Source of the DNA: Pedobacter ginsenosidimutans
GTDB taxonomy: Bacteria; Bacteroidota; Bacteroidia; Sphingobacteriales; Sphingobacteriaceae
DNA length: 64,000 bases
Assembly: GCF_001442625.1 (NCBI RefSeq)
Contig: NZ_LMZQ01000007.1
Coordinates: 124,001 to 188,000, forward strand
Reading direction: 5' to 3'
Part shown: piece by piece, positions 16,529 to 27,058 of the stretch
Position numbering within the stretch: position 1 is the stretch's first letter
How the letters are laid out: each line of letters starts with the position of its first letter
Translations under genes and position numbers: made by a program
The notes under the pieces: generated by a model
Told to the model about the DNA's origin: nothing
What the model saw: the letters and a program-made list of their open reading frames with translations, nothing else
Database searches by the model: none

Positions 16529-18547
16529 TCATTTTTTACCCGACAAAGGTTTAAATAATACCGCATCAGCAACCACAATTCCATCGGCTTTAAGATTACT
16601 GATCCGCACATAAGGTTCGGCATTACTTTTAATATTGTATCTACCTAAAGAAACCCATTCGCCCGATGTTTGTCCGACCACTTTGATCTCCGATTTCAAA
16701 ATATTGTGGCTATGGCTCTTTTCTCCATCAAAAACCTCGATCGAGGTAATACCCGAACCTTTATCTGTTAGGGGATAATAACTAAACACCTCATATTGTC
16801 CGGCTTTTAAACCTTCCGCATTAAAGGTGATGTTTGCTGGCGATTTATCGGATTTGTTATAAAAAAGCGCATTGGGACCATAGATATGTCCGGGTTTTAA
16901 ATCCCAGTTACCCTCTATTTTAACCATTGGCGAAAGGTTATCGATAATCAGGTCAGGTATGCTTCCATCCAGCAGGGGATCAATGGTCAGCTTTTCGTTT
17001 ATCTTTTTGTAATCCAGCTGCTGTACAGCTATGTCCTGGTCTATCGAGAAGCTGGCTGCAACCGCAGCAACCTGCGAAAGCACCATAAATACAGGCTCCA
17101 TGCGAATAGAACCGTAGGCGATGTGACTGGCTGACAAACAGACCGGCACGATCAGATTATCACATTCCTGCTCTTTGGGCACGATAGCCTTATAACTGAT
17201 CGGATAGGGCGAAATATCAGGAATTTCGACATTCCCTTCATTTTTGACCATACCATCCACAACCAAACGATCGGTATTATGAGAATCCATGTTGTACGCC
17301 GCTAAAGCAATTCCATCAGTTACTACTGCCTTTCCGGTACAGTTGTGTTCGGTCATTACATAATCACTGATCATCCTTCGTGCCTCCCTGATATAAGCCT
17401 GGTGGGACCAATTGTTATTACCTTTATATTCGTCTTTCGGATACCCCCATTGCAACATCTGGTTTCTAAGCGCCTGCGGCACCCTCTGGTCATGCCCGAA
17501 AAAATAAAACAGTCCTTTAGTGTATGAGGTCAGATCCTCAATATATTTCCCTCTTGATTTATAATCCCCATCCGGATAAGCATGATTGGTCCCGATCATA
17601 TCTGTAGAAAAACCGTTTCTGTTGTTGATATCGGTTTTATGATTGGGCATTTCGCTCCAGATAAAATAATCGTTGAGGCTTAAACTGTTTTTCTGCTTTT
17701 CCATCAACCTCAAAAGCAGTTCGTAGCGCGTACTGTCATAGTCCTCGGGCCTGGTAATGGCGATACGGTTCTGAGGATCATCTGTCAAGCAGACCCTGTA
17801 ATTATAAGACTGCACTTTACGATCTCCCGAACCGCGTGGCATCAAGCTGCCTTTATTGATACCCCAGAGTAATCCACTGGCCGGATCACCTTTAACCCGG
17901 TATGGATCGATATGATCTGGAAACTGGTGCCCTTCTAAGAGTTGAACACCATTATAGGTTTCGTTATATTTAGCATTGGCCTCGCGCCCCACAGTATAGG
18001 CAACACCGGCTTTTGCCATCAGGTCTCCCTCATAACTGCAATCTATAAATACCCTAGCACTGACAGTTTTATTTTTCGCTTGACCAGCAGACGGTTCTAT
18101 TGTAATGGTTTTAATGGATTTCCCTGCTTTTTCCACTGTAGAAAGCCTGTATCCATAAACCACATCTACCTTAGCACGGTCGATATAACTTTTAAAGAGA
18201 TCTTCGGCCACATGAGGTTCAAACACCCATTGCTCGAGTTTACCATAGTGAGTGCCTATCCTGCGGTAAAAATCCTTCGAAAGGCCCGTTACCACATATT
18301 TGTTCCCGATATCGGTAAAACCTAGACCGCCTGAAGAGAGGCCGCCAAGGTTTTTACCAGGTTCGATCAGCAGGACGGTTTTCCCCATTTTTTTGGCACT
18401 ATAGGCCGCAATTACCCCTGCAGAGTTTCCGCCATAAATACACACATCAACCTGATGGGTGCTTGCGGTTTGAGCAATGGCAGAATGGGTATTAAATAAG
18501 AAGTAAATAGAAACGACCATAAGCCGTTTAAGCATTATATTTTTCAT
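16529..18547 (-). CDS. Secreted FAD-dependent oxidoreductase with a golvesin-like C-terminal domain
   Basis: It has 672 residues. A signal peptide (about 1-25, ending near THSAIAQ) directs export. The FAD-binding dinucleotide motif is VCIYGGNSAGVIAAYSA (about 35-51), followed by an acidic residue in LLIEPG and by LGGLSSGGLGFTDIG, as in the FAD_oxidored (PF12831) family. The C-terminal part (about 570-670, from GQYEVFSYYPLTDKG) resembles the golvesin-like domain found in proteins annotated as xanthan lyase. The next gene upstream carries the same domain. It is the last gene of the SusCD operon, two bases after the hydrolase gene. The substrate is unknown; a sugar or glycan alcohol oxidation is inference from context. 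Confidence 0.8.
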   Translation of the reverse strand: MKNIMLKRLMVVSIYFLFNTHSAIAQTASTHQVDVCIYGGNSAGVIAAYSAKKMGKTVLLIEPGKNLGGLSSGGLGFTDIGNKYVVTGLSKDFYRRIGTHYGKLEQWVFEPHVAEDLFKSYIDRAKVDVVYGYRLSTVEKAGKSIKTITIEPSAGQAKNKTVSARVFIDCSYEGDLMAKAGVAYTVGREANAKYNETYNGVQLLEGHQFPDHIDPYRVKGDPASGLLWGINKGSLMPRGSGDRKVQSYNYRVCLTDDPQNRIAITRPEDYDSTRYELLLRLMEKQKNSLSLNDYFIWSEMPNHKTDINNRNGFSTDMIGTNHAYPDGDYKSRGKYIEDLTSYTKGLFYFFGHDQRVPQALRNQMLQWGYPKDEYKGNNNWSHQAYIREARRMISDYVMTEHNCTGKAVVTDGIALAAYNMDSHNTDRLVVDGMVKNEGNVEIPDISPYPISYKAIVPKEQECDNLIVPVCLSASHIAYGSIRMEPVFMVLSQVAAVAASFSIDQDIAVQQLDYKKINEKLTIDPLLDGSIPDLIIDNLSPMVKIEGNWDLKPGHIYGPNALFYNKSDKSPANITFNAEGLKAGQYEVFSYYPLTDKGSGITSIEVFDGEKSHSHNILKSEIKVVGQTSGEWVSLGRYNIKSNAEPYVRISNLKADGIVVADAVLFKPLSGKK

Positions 18548-18549
18548 AG

Positions 18550-20586
18550 TTAAGGTGTTAAGGTAAATTTTAAAGCATCGGCACGTAAAGGACGGTCGTG
18601 GGCCGGAAGTGTATCAGTTAGTTCAACATAATTATTGGTTCCCCTCGGTAATTGATAGCTGCCCAAATCAACCCATTTTCCCTGGTCTTTAAATTGATCA
18701 ACAACTACCGCAGCCACTTCTGCTCCGCCGGCAAAAATGGTGTATTTTGCTTTTGTGGTAGAATAGGCATTTAGCGCAGCATTACCGGGTATATAAACCG
18801 AAATGTTATACAGCCCCGCTTTGGTGATGGCAGCCTTCCATGTTGCTTTGCTCTGCACGGCAGGTTTGGCGACCACCCTGGTTCTTTTTCCGTCATGACC
18901 TACAATTTCGGCAATGGCAGAAATCCATTTGGCAGCCGCGATGCTGTCCTGGGTGATTTCGGTGTATCCCCCGAAATAAAACCCGTATTTTAAACTGAAA
19001 GGCGCGGTTGCAGGCAGGATTTTTTCCTGGGCAAAAGGCGCTTTTAACACCCCTTTAATATACACCGGGTTGGCATCCAGGGTGATAGAAACCGTATCGT
19101 TCACCGCATTATAGATGGTGCTATTGCCCATGATATCTACAACTTCGAGCGATGCTGCATCGGTAAAAAGGCGCACACCTGTACCCGAAAGCGAGTACAT
19201 TACCCTTACCTCGTCGCTGCCCTTTGTAAATTTATAAGCATTGATCAGCCCTGGCGAAATCTGTTCTTCTGCAACAAAAATTGCCCCTGATAACTGACGG
19301 GTCAGGGCGGCATAGGTAGCAAAACCAGGTTTTGGGGTATAGGCACCCAAAGTATCATCGGGATGCCTGATCAGTCCGAATGCCCCTTCAGAATCGTTGA
19401 GTGTTGATTTATTCTGCAGGTTGTAAATACCAATTTTTTGCACCCCGTTTGCCAGAGCAGTTACAATCCTTCTTGGCAGATTATTGGCCTGCTCCTTTTC
19501 GGTGAAGGTAAAAGTGGTAAAACCCGTTTCTGAAAGGTTAATCGGGATAAGGTTATTGTTGTTATACGCTTTTATAACATTTTTATGCTTATTGATATCA
19601 GTAACGATAGCTTCAGAAACCGGAATATAGGAATGGAAAGCATATTCATTCATCGAACTGAGTGCTCCTTTCTGTAAGATCTTACCCAAAAAACTCTCGG
19701 TAGCCAGATCGCTGACTACCATACCCACAATTTTCACATTTGGAAAAGTTGGGTGAACCTCATCATAAGAAGCTTTTAACAGGTTATAATAAAAGGTAGT
19801 TTTTTGATCTTCTGTAGTAAGTCCCTGCGAAAAGGTGCCGATATCAGGTTCATTCCAGATTTCTACATTTTCAATGCCCGGATAGTGGGTTAACAATTGT
19901 TTCACATATTTGGCAAATGCCATCCTGCCTTCGGCACTTACCGGCGCTTTGCCGTTATCGTAAAGCGGGTTGTACAGGGCGCAAACCAAATAAGGTTTAA
20001 GGTTATTTGCGGCAAGTTGGGCGATAAAAGCATCTTCTTTAGTCCCAAAGGTATATACCTGTTTCTGTTTTTCTACTACATCCCATCGTATGGCATCACG
20101 CACGTATTTTACCCCCATTTTCTTTGCAATCGGGATGAGGATATCGGTTGATTGCCAGGCATGTGTTTGCCCGATAAAAGCAGATTGACTGACCGTACTC
20201 AGATCAAAATTGGAAACAATGGCAAAAAAGGTTTCCTTTGAACCCGTGACCGCGCTATTCTGCTTAGATTTGATCAAAAGTTTAAACCAGCCAAGTTTCC
20301 CGGGTTCAATATTCAACAGGGCTGTATCTCCGGCTACAGCCTTTTTTCCCGAAAGTATTTTTTGTTCCCAAAAATCATAACAGGCCCATTCAACAGAATC
20401 GGCGGCTACATGGATTACAAATTCCTTTTGATCGCTTTGGTAAAAAATATTACCGGCCACCTTTTGTTGGATGGTAATGAAGGATTGTTGTGCAAAAAGC
20501 GTGACAGGAGCCAATAAAAAGGCCATAAGAAAAAAGGCGGTGGAAAGAACCATCTTTCTACCCCTAGTGTAATTTATCTTGATCAT
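18550..20586 (-). CDS. Secreted clan GH-A-like glycoside hydrolase with a golvesin-like C-terminal domain
   Basis: It has 678 residues with a signal peptide (about 12-33). The central part is a probable TIM barrel. WNEPD places a likely acid/base Glu at residue 246, and SETGF places a likely nucleophile Glu at residue 353, about 107 residues apart as in clan GH-A families. RDAIRWDVVE near residue 160 also fits a cellulase or GH39-like barrel. The C-terminal region (about 590-676) matches the golvesin-like domain of the neighbouring oxidoreductase. The start codon overlaps the susD stop (TAATG). The exact GH family and substrate cannot be fixed by eye. Confidence 0.75.
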   Translation of the reverse strand: MIKINYTRGRKMVLSTAFFLMAFLLAPVTLFAQQSFITIQQKVAGNIFYQSDQKEFVIHVAADSVEWACYDFWEQKILSGKKAVAGDTALLNIEPGKLGWFKLLIKSKQNSAVTGSKETFFAIVSNFDLSTVSQSAFIGQTHAWQSTDILIPIAKKMGVKYVRDAIRWDVVEKQKQVYTFGTKEDAFIAQLAANNLKPYLVCALYNPLYDNGKAPVSAEGRMAFAKYVKQLLTHYPGIENVEIWNEPDIGTFSQGLTTEDQKTTFYYNLLKASYDEVHPTFPNVKIVGMVVSDLATESFLGKILQKGALSSMNEYAFHSYIPVSEAIVTDINKHKNVIKAYNNNNLIPINLSETGFTTFTFTEKEQANNLPRRIVTALANGVQKIGIYNLQNKSTLNDSEGAFGLIRHPDDTLGAYTPKPGFATYAALTRQLSGAIFVAEEQISPGLINAYKFTKGSDEVRVMYSLSGTGVRLFTDAASLEVVDIMGNSTIYNAVNDTVSITLDANPVYIKGVLKAPFAQEKILPATAPFSLKYGFYFGGYTEITQDSIAAAKWISAIAEIVGHDGKRTRVVAKPAVQSKATWKAAITKAGLYNISVYIPGNAALNAYSTTKAKYTIFAGGAEVAAVVVDQFKDQGKWVDLGSYQLPRGTNNYVELTDTLPAHDRPLRADALKFTLTP

Positions 20587-22187
20587 TAATATCCAGGATT
20601 CTGTGTTAAAAGTTTGTTTAAAGAAAGGTCATAACTCGGGATCGGCAGCAGCAGATTCCTGTCGGTAATTACCCTCGAAGCGGTAGTAATGGTGGTATTG
20701 TTCCCGCCGTTGGCGATAGCATAGGCCAAAAAGGTTTTCATATCACCGATAAAATTACCCCAACGGATCAGATCGGGCCGCCTTAATGCCTCATAACAAA
20801 GCTCCCTTGAACGCTCCTGTTTAATGGCATCCAGAAACTGTATTTTACTAAGCCCTGGTGTAAGTGCTGCGTTTACCGTAGGAAACGGAGGAGCCGGTAA
20901 CAACAGGCCATAAGCCCTTCTTCTCACCTGGTTAACCGCATCATAAGCCAGGGCTGTTGGCCCGTTCACTTCATTTTCGGCCTCTGCCAGCATCAACAGC
21001 ACATCGCTGTACCTGAGCATCGGAAAATTCTGAGGGGTATAGTTCGAGTTTTTCGGTACAACCTCTTCGTATTCCCTTCTCCATTTCCCTGCACACATCA
21101 GCCAGGTACTGGTAACAGCCGTTTTTTTCGCAACAGTCGCCGTTCCCCAGGTATAATTTGCACAGTTCCAGTCCCTGCGAAGATCAAATGATGCTTTATT
21201 AGGTGTAGTGGTACTGGCTGGATTAATCTGGTAGAGGTCGAACAGTTTCCTTGTGGCTACAATACTACCTGTGCTATAACCCACAGAGGTATCGTTACAG
21301 CGGATCCCACAGAACCGCCCTGCATAGGTTCCTCCTTTATTTGCAAAACCATTATTATCACGGAAAAATTCCAGCTCCCAGATGCTTTCCTTTACGTCGT
21401 ATTTATTGGTGGCATAATTTAAAAATATCTGGCTGTAATCAGGATTAAGGGCATGTTCTTTAGAATCGACCACCTTTTTTGCCCAGTATAGTGCTTCCTG
21501 ATATTTAGCGGTCTGATTGAGCGGATAACCTGCCATATATAAGCATACCCTGGCCAGTATCCCTTCTACTGCAGTTTTTGTTACTTTACCGCCATAGCCC
21601 AAAGAGGTAGCCGTTTGGGTCTGAAGAAGTGATTCTGCAGTGGTCATATCTTTAACAATCTGCTCATACACATCCTTTGCAGGCGTACGGGCCAGATCCA
21701 CATCTTTTACTGATGAGGTTGGGGTAAGTTTTAGCGGTACATCTCCATAATTACTTACCAGCAGGAAATAAAAATAAGCCCTTAAAAACAGTGCTTCACC
21801 TTTGATGATGCCTCTTTTGGTCTCATCCATTGCAGGTTTGCCGATATTGGCCAGTAACATGTTGGCACGTTCTATCCCGATGTAACTGCTATTCCAAAGC
21901 AGGTTTACCTTAGCATCGGTAGGCACATATTGATAGGAAGTTACCAGATCGACGGTGAACCCGTAGGATTCATCTGTATTGGTATTGAACATATAGAGGT
22001 AATTGTTGCCATAACAATCGACATCTATCAATTGAGAATAAACACCATTAAGGGCAATCTGCAGGTCTGCTGCAGTAGCATAAAATGACTCTGGAGTAAT
22101 AAAATCTGTTGGTTTGGTATCGAGTATTTTTTGGCAAGAACTGTTTACCAATAGTACCATGGCCAGTATAAAAAATATCTTCTTCAT
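20586..22187 (-). CDS. SusD/RagB-family outer-membrane glycan-binding lipoprotein
   Basis: It has 533 residues. The lipoprotein signal ends in LLVNSSC, with the Cys near residue 18, so it is anchored in the outer membrane facing outward. It binds glycans and acts as a lid over the SusC channel. Family marks are ESFYATAADLQIALNGVY near 40, GEALFLRAYFYFLLVSNYGD with its TPR-like helices, LRYSDVLLMLAEAENEV near 385, and the C-terminal LLPIPSYDLSLNKLLTQNPG. It lies 10 bp after susC and overlaps the downstream hydrolase gene. Confidence 0.95.
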   Translation of the reverse strand: MKKIFFILAMVLLVNSSCQKILDTKPTDFITPESFYATAADLQIALNGVYSQLIDVDCYGNNYLYMFNTNTDESYGFTVDLVTSYQYVPTDAKVNLLWNSSYIGIERANMLLANIGKPAMDETKRGIIKGEALFLRAYFYFLLVSNYGDVPLKLTPTSSVKDVDLARTPAKDVYEQIVKDMTTAESLLQTQTATSLGYGGKVTKTAVEGILARVCLYMAGYPLNQTAKYQEALYWAKKVVDSKEHALNPDYSQIFLNYATNKYDVKESIWELEFFRDNNGFANKGGTYAGRFCGIRCNDTSVGYSTGSIVATRKLFDLYQINPASTTTPNKASFDLRRDWNCANYTWGTATVAKKTAVTSTWLMCAGKWRREYEEVVPKNSNYTPQNFPMLRYSDVLLMLAEAENEVNGPTALAYDAVNQVRRRAYGLLLPAPPFPTVNAALTPGLSKIQFLDAIKQERSRELCYEALRRPDLIRWGNFIGDMKTFLAYAIANGGNNTTITTASRVITDRNLLLPIPSYDLSLNKLLTQNPGY

Positions 22188-22197
22188 GATCTATAAA

Positions 22198-25100
22198 TTA
22201 AAAAATGAGGTTTAATCCAAAAGTTAATGTTCTCGGGCGCGGGTAGGCAGAATAATCAAAACCTGGGGTTAAAGCCGAATTGCGGATCGAAACCTCCGGA
22301 TCAGGGCCTGAATAGTTTGTCCAGGTGATGAGGTTCTGCGCGGAGGCAAATACACGGAGCGATTTTATTTTTAACCGTTTGCTAAGCTGCTCACTCAGGT
22401 TATAGCCCAAGGTTACCGTTTTAAGCCTCAGGTAAGATCCATCTTCGATAATCCTGCTCGAATATGCAAAAGGCCCCTGTCCGCCCGTTCTAAAAAGGGT
22501 ATTTGAGGGATTATCGGGTTGCCAGCGGTCTCTCCAGGTAGCAAACTGGTTTAAGGTGAGCGTATTCTTTCCGTTCCCCTCAAATACCAGGCGGTTGGCA
22601 TTGACCAGATCATTGCCGTAAGACCATTGAAAAAAAACATTCAGATCAAAACCTTTATACCTGAAATCGTTCACAAAACCTCCGGTATGAATGGGAATCC
22701 CCCTACCAATGGTTGTAATATCATCAGCATTGACCACCAGATCGCCGTTCAGATCTTTGTATTTAATATCGCCAGGTTTGATGTTTGCCCTTGCTGTACC
22801 ATTGGTCGGCACTGTGCTCTTCAGTACATAGGTTCCTGCCGTTGGCTGGTCAAAATCGCTGTACTGATAAACACCATCCCATTCATAACCCCTCATCTGG
22901 GCAATGGGCTGGCCTACCTGTGCAGTATAGGCAAACAGTGAGTTATAAGAAAAATCGAAGAACACCGGACTCAGGATCTCTTTTTGGTTCTCGGCCAGTT
23001 CGAGCACTTTGTTTCTATTGAAACTGATATTGAAGCCTGTTTTCCAGGTAAAGTCTTTGGTGTTGATATTTACCGTATTAAGCGAGAGTTCCAGTCCTTC
23101 GTTTTTCACTTTTCCTACATTTTTATAGGCTGAACCGATTCCGAGCGTATAAGGAAGGTTGGCCAGCAACAAAAGATCCCTGGTTGTTTTTCTATAGGCA
23201 TCAACGGTAAAGTTTATCCGGTTATTGAACAAGCTTAAATCGTAACCGATATTGGTCTGTGCGGTGGTTTCCCATTTTAGATCGGGGTTGCCCAAAGATG
23301 ATAGCTGAGCACCTGTTGAGGCCGCACCATTGTTGTAGGAATAAGCCGGGAGTGGGCCAAGGAGAATCTGCGAAAGGTAACTAAAATCACCTATGCGGTT
23401 ATTGCCTGTTAAGCCATAACTGATCCGCAGTTTTGCCTCCGAGATAAAACGGAGGTCTGACAGGAAATTTTCCTTAGCCATGTTCCAGGCAAAAGAGCCT
23501 GATGGAAAAGTTCCCCAACGACGACCTGGAGCAAATTTAGAAGATCCATCTGCACGGATCGATGCGGTTAATAGGTACTTCGATTTATAATCGTAATTGA
23601 TCCTGGCCAGAAATGAAGACAGCCCCCATCTTGAGCTCTGAGAAACTGAAGAGAGCAGTGATGACTGGTCGAGTCCGTCCAGTCCCAAAGATTCGTTAGG
23701 TACCTGGGTTGCGCTAAAACCATAACGGCTGGAATTGAGTGCCTGCATAGTATATCCCCCCAGCACATTAAAGTTATGTCCGCCTTTAAATGATTTTTTA
23801 TAGGTCAATGTATTTTCGTTCAGCCATGAATTTGTCGGAACAGTATAAATCGATCCGTTAACCCCAAAAGTGTTGTAAATGCTTCCCCTGCTGGTCTGCG
23901 AATTATAAAAGCCTTCCAGTTTTATGCTGTTGCGTGTAATACCACCCGATATGCGCAGACTTAGACCGGGCAGGATGGTATAATCTAAAAAGGCATTTGC
24001 AATCAGGTTATCGGTAATGGTGTTCTGAATCTGGTTTTGTGTAGAAATTACCGGGTTTACCCGGTAGTCGCCAAAAAGATTGCCCGAGAGTGCCGGATCT
24101 ATAAACTCATCCAACAGCCCTGAATCGTTGTCACCGCCAGTAACAGGGCGATATCCCCAAACGGCATAAAAAAGGTTGTTGCTGTACGAAGTGTTTGATC
24201 CCGGCTCCGAAGGACTTACCCCCGAAGAGCGGCTATTACTATAATTGATATTTACGCTTGCTTTAAGGTTCTTGTTGATCGTCTGGTCCAGGTTCATACG
24301 CCCCTGATAACGGGTAAAGCCAGAATTGATTACAATTCCTTTCTGATCAAATATATTCCCCGAGACAGCATATCTCGTTTTATCACTCCCACCCCTTAAT
24401 GAAAGCGAATAGTTCTGCATCGGTGCAGTTTGATAGATATAATCCTGCAGATCGATCCCCTGAACATCCCGATAAGATTCCAAGGTTTTCCCACCACTCA
24501 GGTAGGTTGTTGGTGCTAAGGTGGGATTAAGCTCCAACTGGTATTTCACAAATTCGTAGGGGCTTAAAAGATCCATTTTTTTTGCAACGTTCTGCACCCC
24601 ATAATAAGAATTAAAGGTAATTACAGGCAGGCCGATCTTTCCTTTTTTTGTAGTGATGATAATCACTCCATTTGCTCCCCTTGCACCATATATGGCGGTA
24701 GAGGAGGCATCTTTAAGCACATTGATGGATTCGATATCGGCTGGATTTATCGAGTTGTTCATCCCATCTTCCATCGGAAAGCCATCTACCACATATAAGG
24801 GAGAATTGTCCTGGGTGATGGATCCATATCCCCTGATTACAATATTATTGACCGATCCGGGCTGCCCATCGTTTCCCGAAACGCTAACGCCAGCGACTCT
24901 TCCGGCCAGGGCTTCATCGAATGATTTAACAGATGCCTTATTGAAATCGCCCATATTCACTTCTGCTACCGATCCGGTAAGATCTGTTCTTTTTACCGCT
25001 CCATAGCCAACAATAACCACATCGTTCAGTCCTGTATTCTGAGCCTTTAGCGTAACATTGATTACCGTTTTTGATTCAATGGGAACCTGCTGCGTTTCGA

Positions 25101-25650
25101 ATCCGATCATGGAAAAAATCAGTACAGTGCTCGGTCCATTAACAGCTATTTTGTAATTCCCATCCTTATCGCTAAGTGCTATTACCTGCGAATCTTTCAC
25201 CCGCACTGTTGCGCCGTACAAGGGCTGGTTATCATCGCCTTTTATTTTGCCCGTTACCGAAACTAACCTTGAGGCAATATAGGGCAGGATTTTTGGCGTA
25301 ACCAAAATTGTTTTTTTATCTATCTTATAGCTAAATGGCTGATTTAAAAAACACCTGTCCAAAGCTTCGGTCAGGGTAGCATCTTTTATGCGAACGTTTA
25401 TTTCCCTGGCATTTGCAAGCAGGTCTACATCATAAAAAATACTATATCCGCTTTGGCGGCGGATATCCTCGAGGGTTTCCTTTATGGAAGCATTTTTTTT
25501 ATCCAGGCTTATCTTTTGTGCAAGGGTAGCAGCACTAACCTGCATAAAAGAGAGCAGACATAAAAAATAAGATAATCTCATAATCATCAATATTTTGGAG
25601 TGAATATAGGAATGCCTCCCGCATATGATTGCAGTAGAATTTTTATACAT
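22198..25650 (-). CDS. SusC/RagA TonB-dependent transporter with an STN signalling domain
   Basis: It has 1150 residues. The N-terminus has a signal segment and a secretin/TonB N-terminal (STN) domain (about 55-115). A CarboxypepD_reg-like domain (about 125-210) and the plug follow. In the plug, VVIVGYGAVKRTDLTGSV and LYVVDGFPMEDG are typical of SusC. The rest is a 22-strand barrel ending in an aromatic residue (LTFGLNLIF). The STN domain usually talks to a FecR anti-sigma factor, and both fecR and an ECF sigma gene lie directly upstream. The protein therefore probably imports the glycan and also senses it. A later Met (MIMRLSYFLCL) may be the true start. Confidence 0.95.
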   Translation of the reverse strand: MYKNSTAIICGRHSYIHSKILMIMRLSYFLCLLSFMQVSAATLAQKISLDKKNASIKETLEDIRRQSGYSIFYDVDLLANAREINVRIKDATLTEALDRCFLNQPFSYKIDKKTILVTPKILPYIASRLVSVTGKIKGDDNQPLYGATVRVKDSQVIALSDKDGNYKIAVNGPSTVLIFSMIGFETQQVPIESKTVINVTLKAQNTGLNDVVIVGYGAVKRTDLTGSVAEVNMGDFNKASVKSFDEALAGRVAGVSVSGNDGQPGSVNNIVIRGYGSITQDNSPLYVVDGFPMEDGMNNSINPADIESINVLKDASSTAIYGARGANGVIIITTKKGKIGLPVITFNSYYGVQNVAKKMDLLSPYEFVKYQLELNPTLAPTTYLSGGKTLESYRDVQGIDLQDYIYQTAPMQNYSLSLRGGSDKTRYAVSGNIFDQKGIVINSGFTRYQGRMNLDQTINKNLKASVNINYSNSRSSGVSPSEPGSNTSYSNNLFYAVWGYRPVTGGDNDSGLLDEFIDPALSGNLFGDYRVNPVISTQNQIQNTITDNLIANAFLDYTILPGLSLRISGGITRNSIKLEGFYNSQTSRGSIYNTFGVNGSIYTVPTNSWLNENTLTYKKSFKGGHNFNVLGGYTMQALNSSRYGFSATQVPNESLGLDGLDQSSLLSSVSQSSRWGLSSFLARINYDYKSKYLLTASIRADGSSKFAPGRRWGTFPSGSFAWNMAKENFLSDLRFISEAKLRISYGLTGNNRIGDFSYLSQILLGPLPAYSYNNGAASTGAQLSSLGNPDLKWETTAQTNIGYDLSLFNNRINFTVDAYRKTTRDLLLLANLPYTLGIGSAYKNVGKVKNEGLELSLNTVNINTKDFTWKTGFNISFNRNKVLELAENQKEILSPVFFDFSYNSLFAYTAQVGQPIAQMRGYEWDGVYQYSDFDQPTAGTYVLKSTVPTNGTARANIKPGDIKYKDLNGDLVVNADDITTIGRGIPIHTGGFVNDFRYKGFDLNVFFQWSYGNDLVNANRLVFEGNGKNTLTLNQFATWRDRWQPDNPSNTLFRTGGQGPFAYSSRIIEDGSYLRLKTVTLGYNLSEQLSKRLKIKSLRVFASAQNLITWTNYSGPDPEVSIRNSALTPGFDYSAYPRPRTLTFGLNLIF

Positions 25651-25785
25651 TTGGTTGTTAGGTTTTCTTGAATATTTGGTTAATTGAAAGTGATCATATC
25701 GGAATACTTAACTACAGTCTGATTGGCTGTATAGCCGGGAGTGGTGGTAGACTTCCGGCTTCGTTATTCCTTTAAACTATAGATG

Positions 25786-26943
25786 TTAGTTCATCAGAAT
25801 AACCCTCCTTCCTTCTATTTTATAATTTACACCCCCTGTAATTTTCATATAATCAAGCAGTTCGGTGATATTGCTGAACCTGGAGGTTGTGCCACCAAAC
25901 TTTTTGGATTGTACATTACCTCTGTATTCTACCTCGATATCGTACCATCTGCCGGCAATTTTCATCACTTCTTTGATGTTCAGGTCTTTAAACACAAAGT
26001 TACCCTTCACCCAGCCCATCGTCTGTTCGATGTTGGCAGGCTGCACCGAAATTTCGCTGTTGGTATAAGCCGAGATTCCCTGTTGGCCCGGTGCAAGACG
26101 TTTGGTTTGCTTTCCTTTGTTCATGCTAACGGCACCCTCTATCAGTGTGGTAGTAATGTTTGCATCGTCCGAGTAAGCTGAAATATTAAAGTGGGTACCC
26201 AGAACACGTACCTCAACATCGCCGGCCTTTACTATGAATGGCATAGATGCATTTTTAGCAACCTCAAAATAGCCCTCGCCCTTAAGTTCTACATTCCTGT
26301 ACCTCCCGCTAAATTCGGCAGGATAGGTAAGTGAAGAGGCTGCATTTAACAGCACCTTACTCCCATCTGATAAAACAAGCTGATATTGTCCGCCGCGGGG
26401 AACAGTTATGGTATTGTAAACGGGCTTGGTGTTATGCTCGGAGGTTTTATCCCCAAGGTTGTAAACCAGTTCGCCATTTTCTTTTTTGATAATCTGGGCA
26501 GCACCCTCTCTGGCCAAAATCCCTGCATGTGGCTGTGTTAGCACAATCTGTTCACCGCTGCTTAAGGTCAGTACTGCTTTGTTCGATCCCGGTCTGATAT
26601 CCTGTTTTATGTCCACCGGCACCTTGCTTACCATCTCGGCCTTTTTATCTTTCCGGATAAAAAAACTGCCTACAGCGATCATGATCAGTATGGATGCTGC
26701 AGCATACCATATCCGGTAAGAATGTTTTAGGGTTTGTTTGGACTGCTCTTCGGGCGTACTGATCCTGGATTCAATCTTTTCCAGGATCGAGGCTTTCATG
26801 GCATGTTCCTGCTCATCGGATAAGTCTACATCAGACATTGCTTCCAGTCTTTTGTAGTATTCATCCAATAATGCCTCTTCTTTCCTTGTGGATTTACCGG
26901 CAAGATATTTTTCCAACAAATTTAAATAGCGCTGTCTTTCCAT
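25786..26943 (-). CDS. FecR-family anti-sigma factor
   Basis: Inner-membrane regulator of 385 residues that holds the ECF sigma factor until the SusC STN domain signals. A cytoplasmic N-terminal helical region (1-75) binds sigma. One transmembrane helix lies at about 80-97 (YAAASILIMIAVGSFFI). The periplasmic FecR domain includes TVPRGGQYQLVLSDGSKV, typical of the family. The C-terminal DUF4974-like part (about 315-385, FVFKDLNIKEVMKIAGRWYD) resembles an STN fold. It lies between the sigma gene and susC, the standard order for such systems. Confidence 0.93.
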   Translation of the reverse strand: MERQRYLNLLEKYLAGKSTRKEEALLDEYYKRLEAMSDVDLSDEQEHAMKASILEKIESRISTPEEQSKQTLKHSYRIWYAAASILIMIAVGSFFIRKDKKAEMVSKVPVDIKQDIRPGSNKAVLTLSSGEQIVLTQPHAGILAREGAAQIIKKENGELVYNLGDKTSEHNTKPVYNTITVPRGGQYQLVLSDGSKVLLNAASSLTYPAEFSGRYRNVELKGEGYFEVAKNASMPFIVKAGDVEVRVLGTHFNISAYSDDANITTTLIEGAVSMNKGKQTKRLAPGQQGISAYTNSEISVQPANIEQTMGWVKGNFVFKDLNIKEVMKIAGRWYDIEVEYRGNVQSKKFGGTTSRFSNITELLDYMKITGGVNYKIEGRRVILMN

Positions 26944-27058
26944 GATACCATTTTATTACTAGTGTAAAAATGATACCTATACCCTACGGTTAAATGAATT
27001 TTTTTTCTTAAGGGCAGAAAATAATGAATCAGGCCATTTTACTAATACAGACCAAGCA

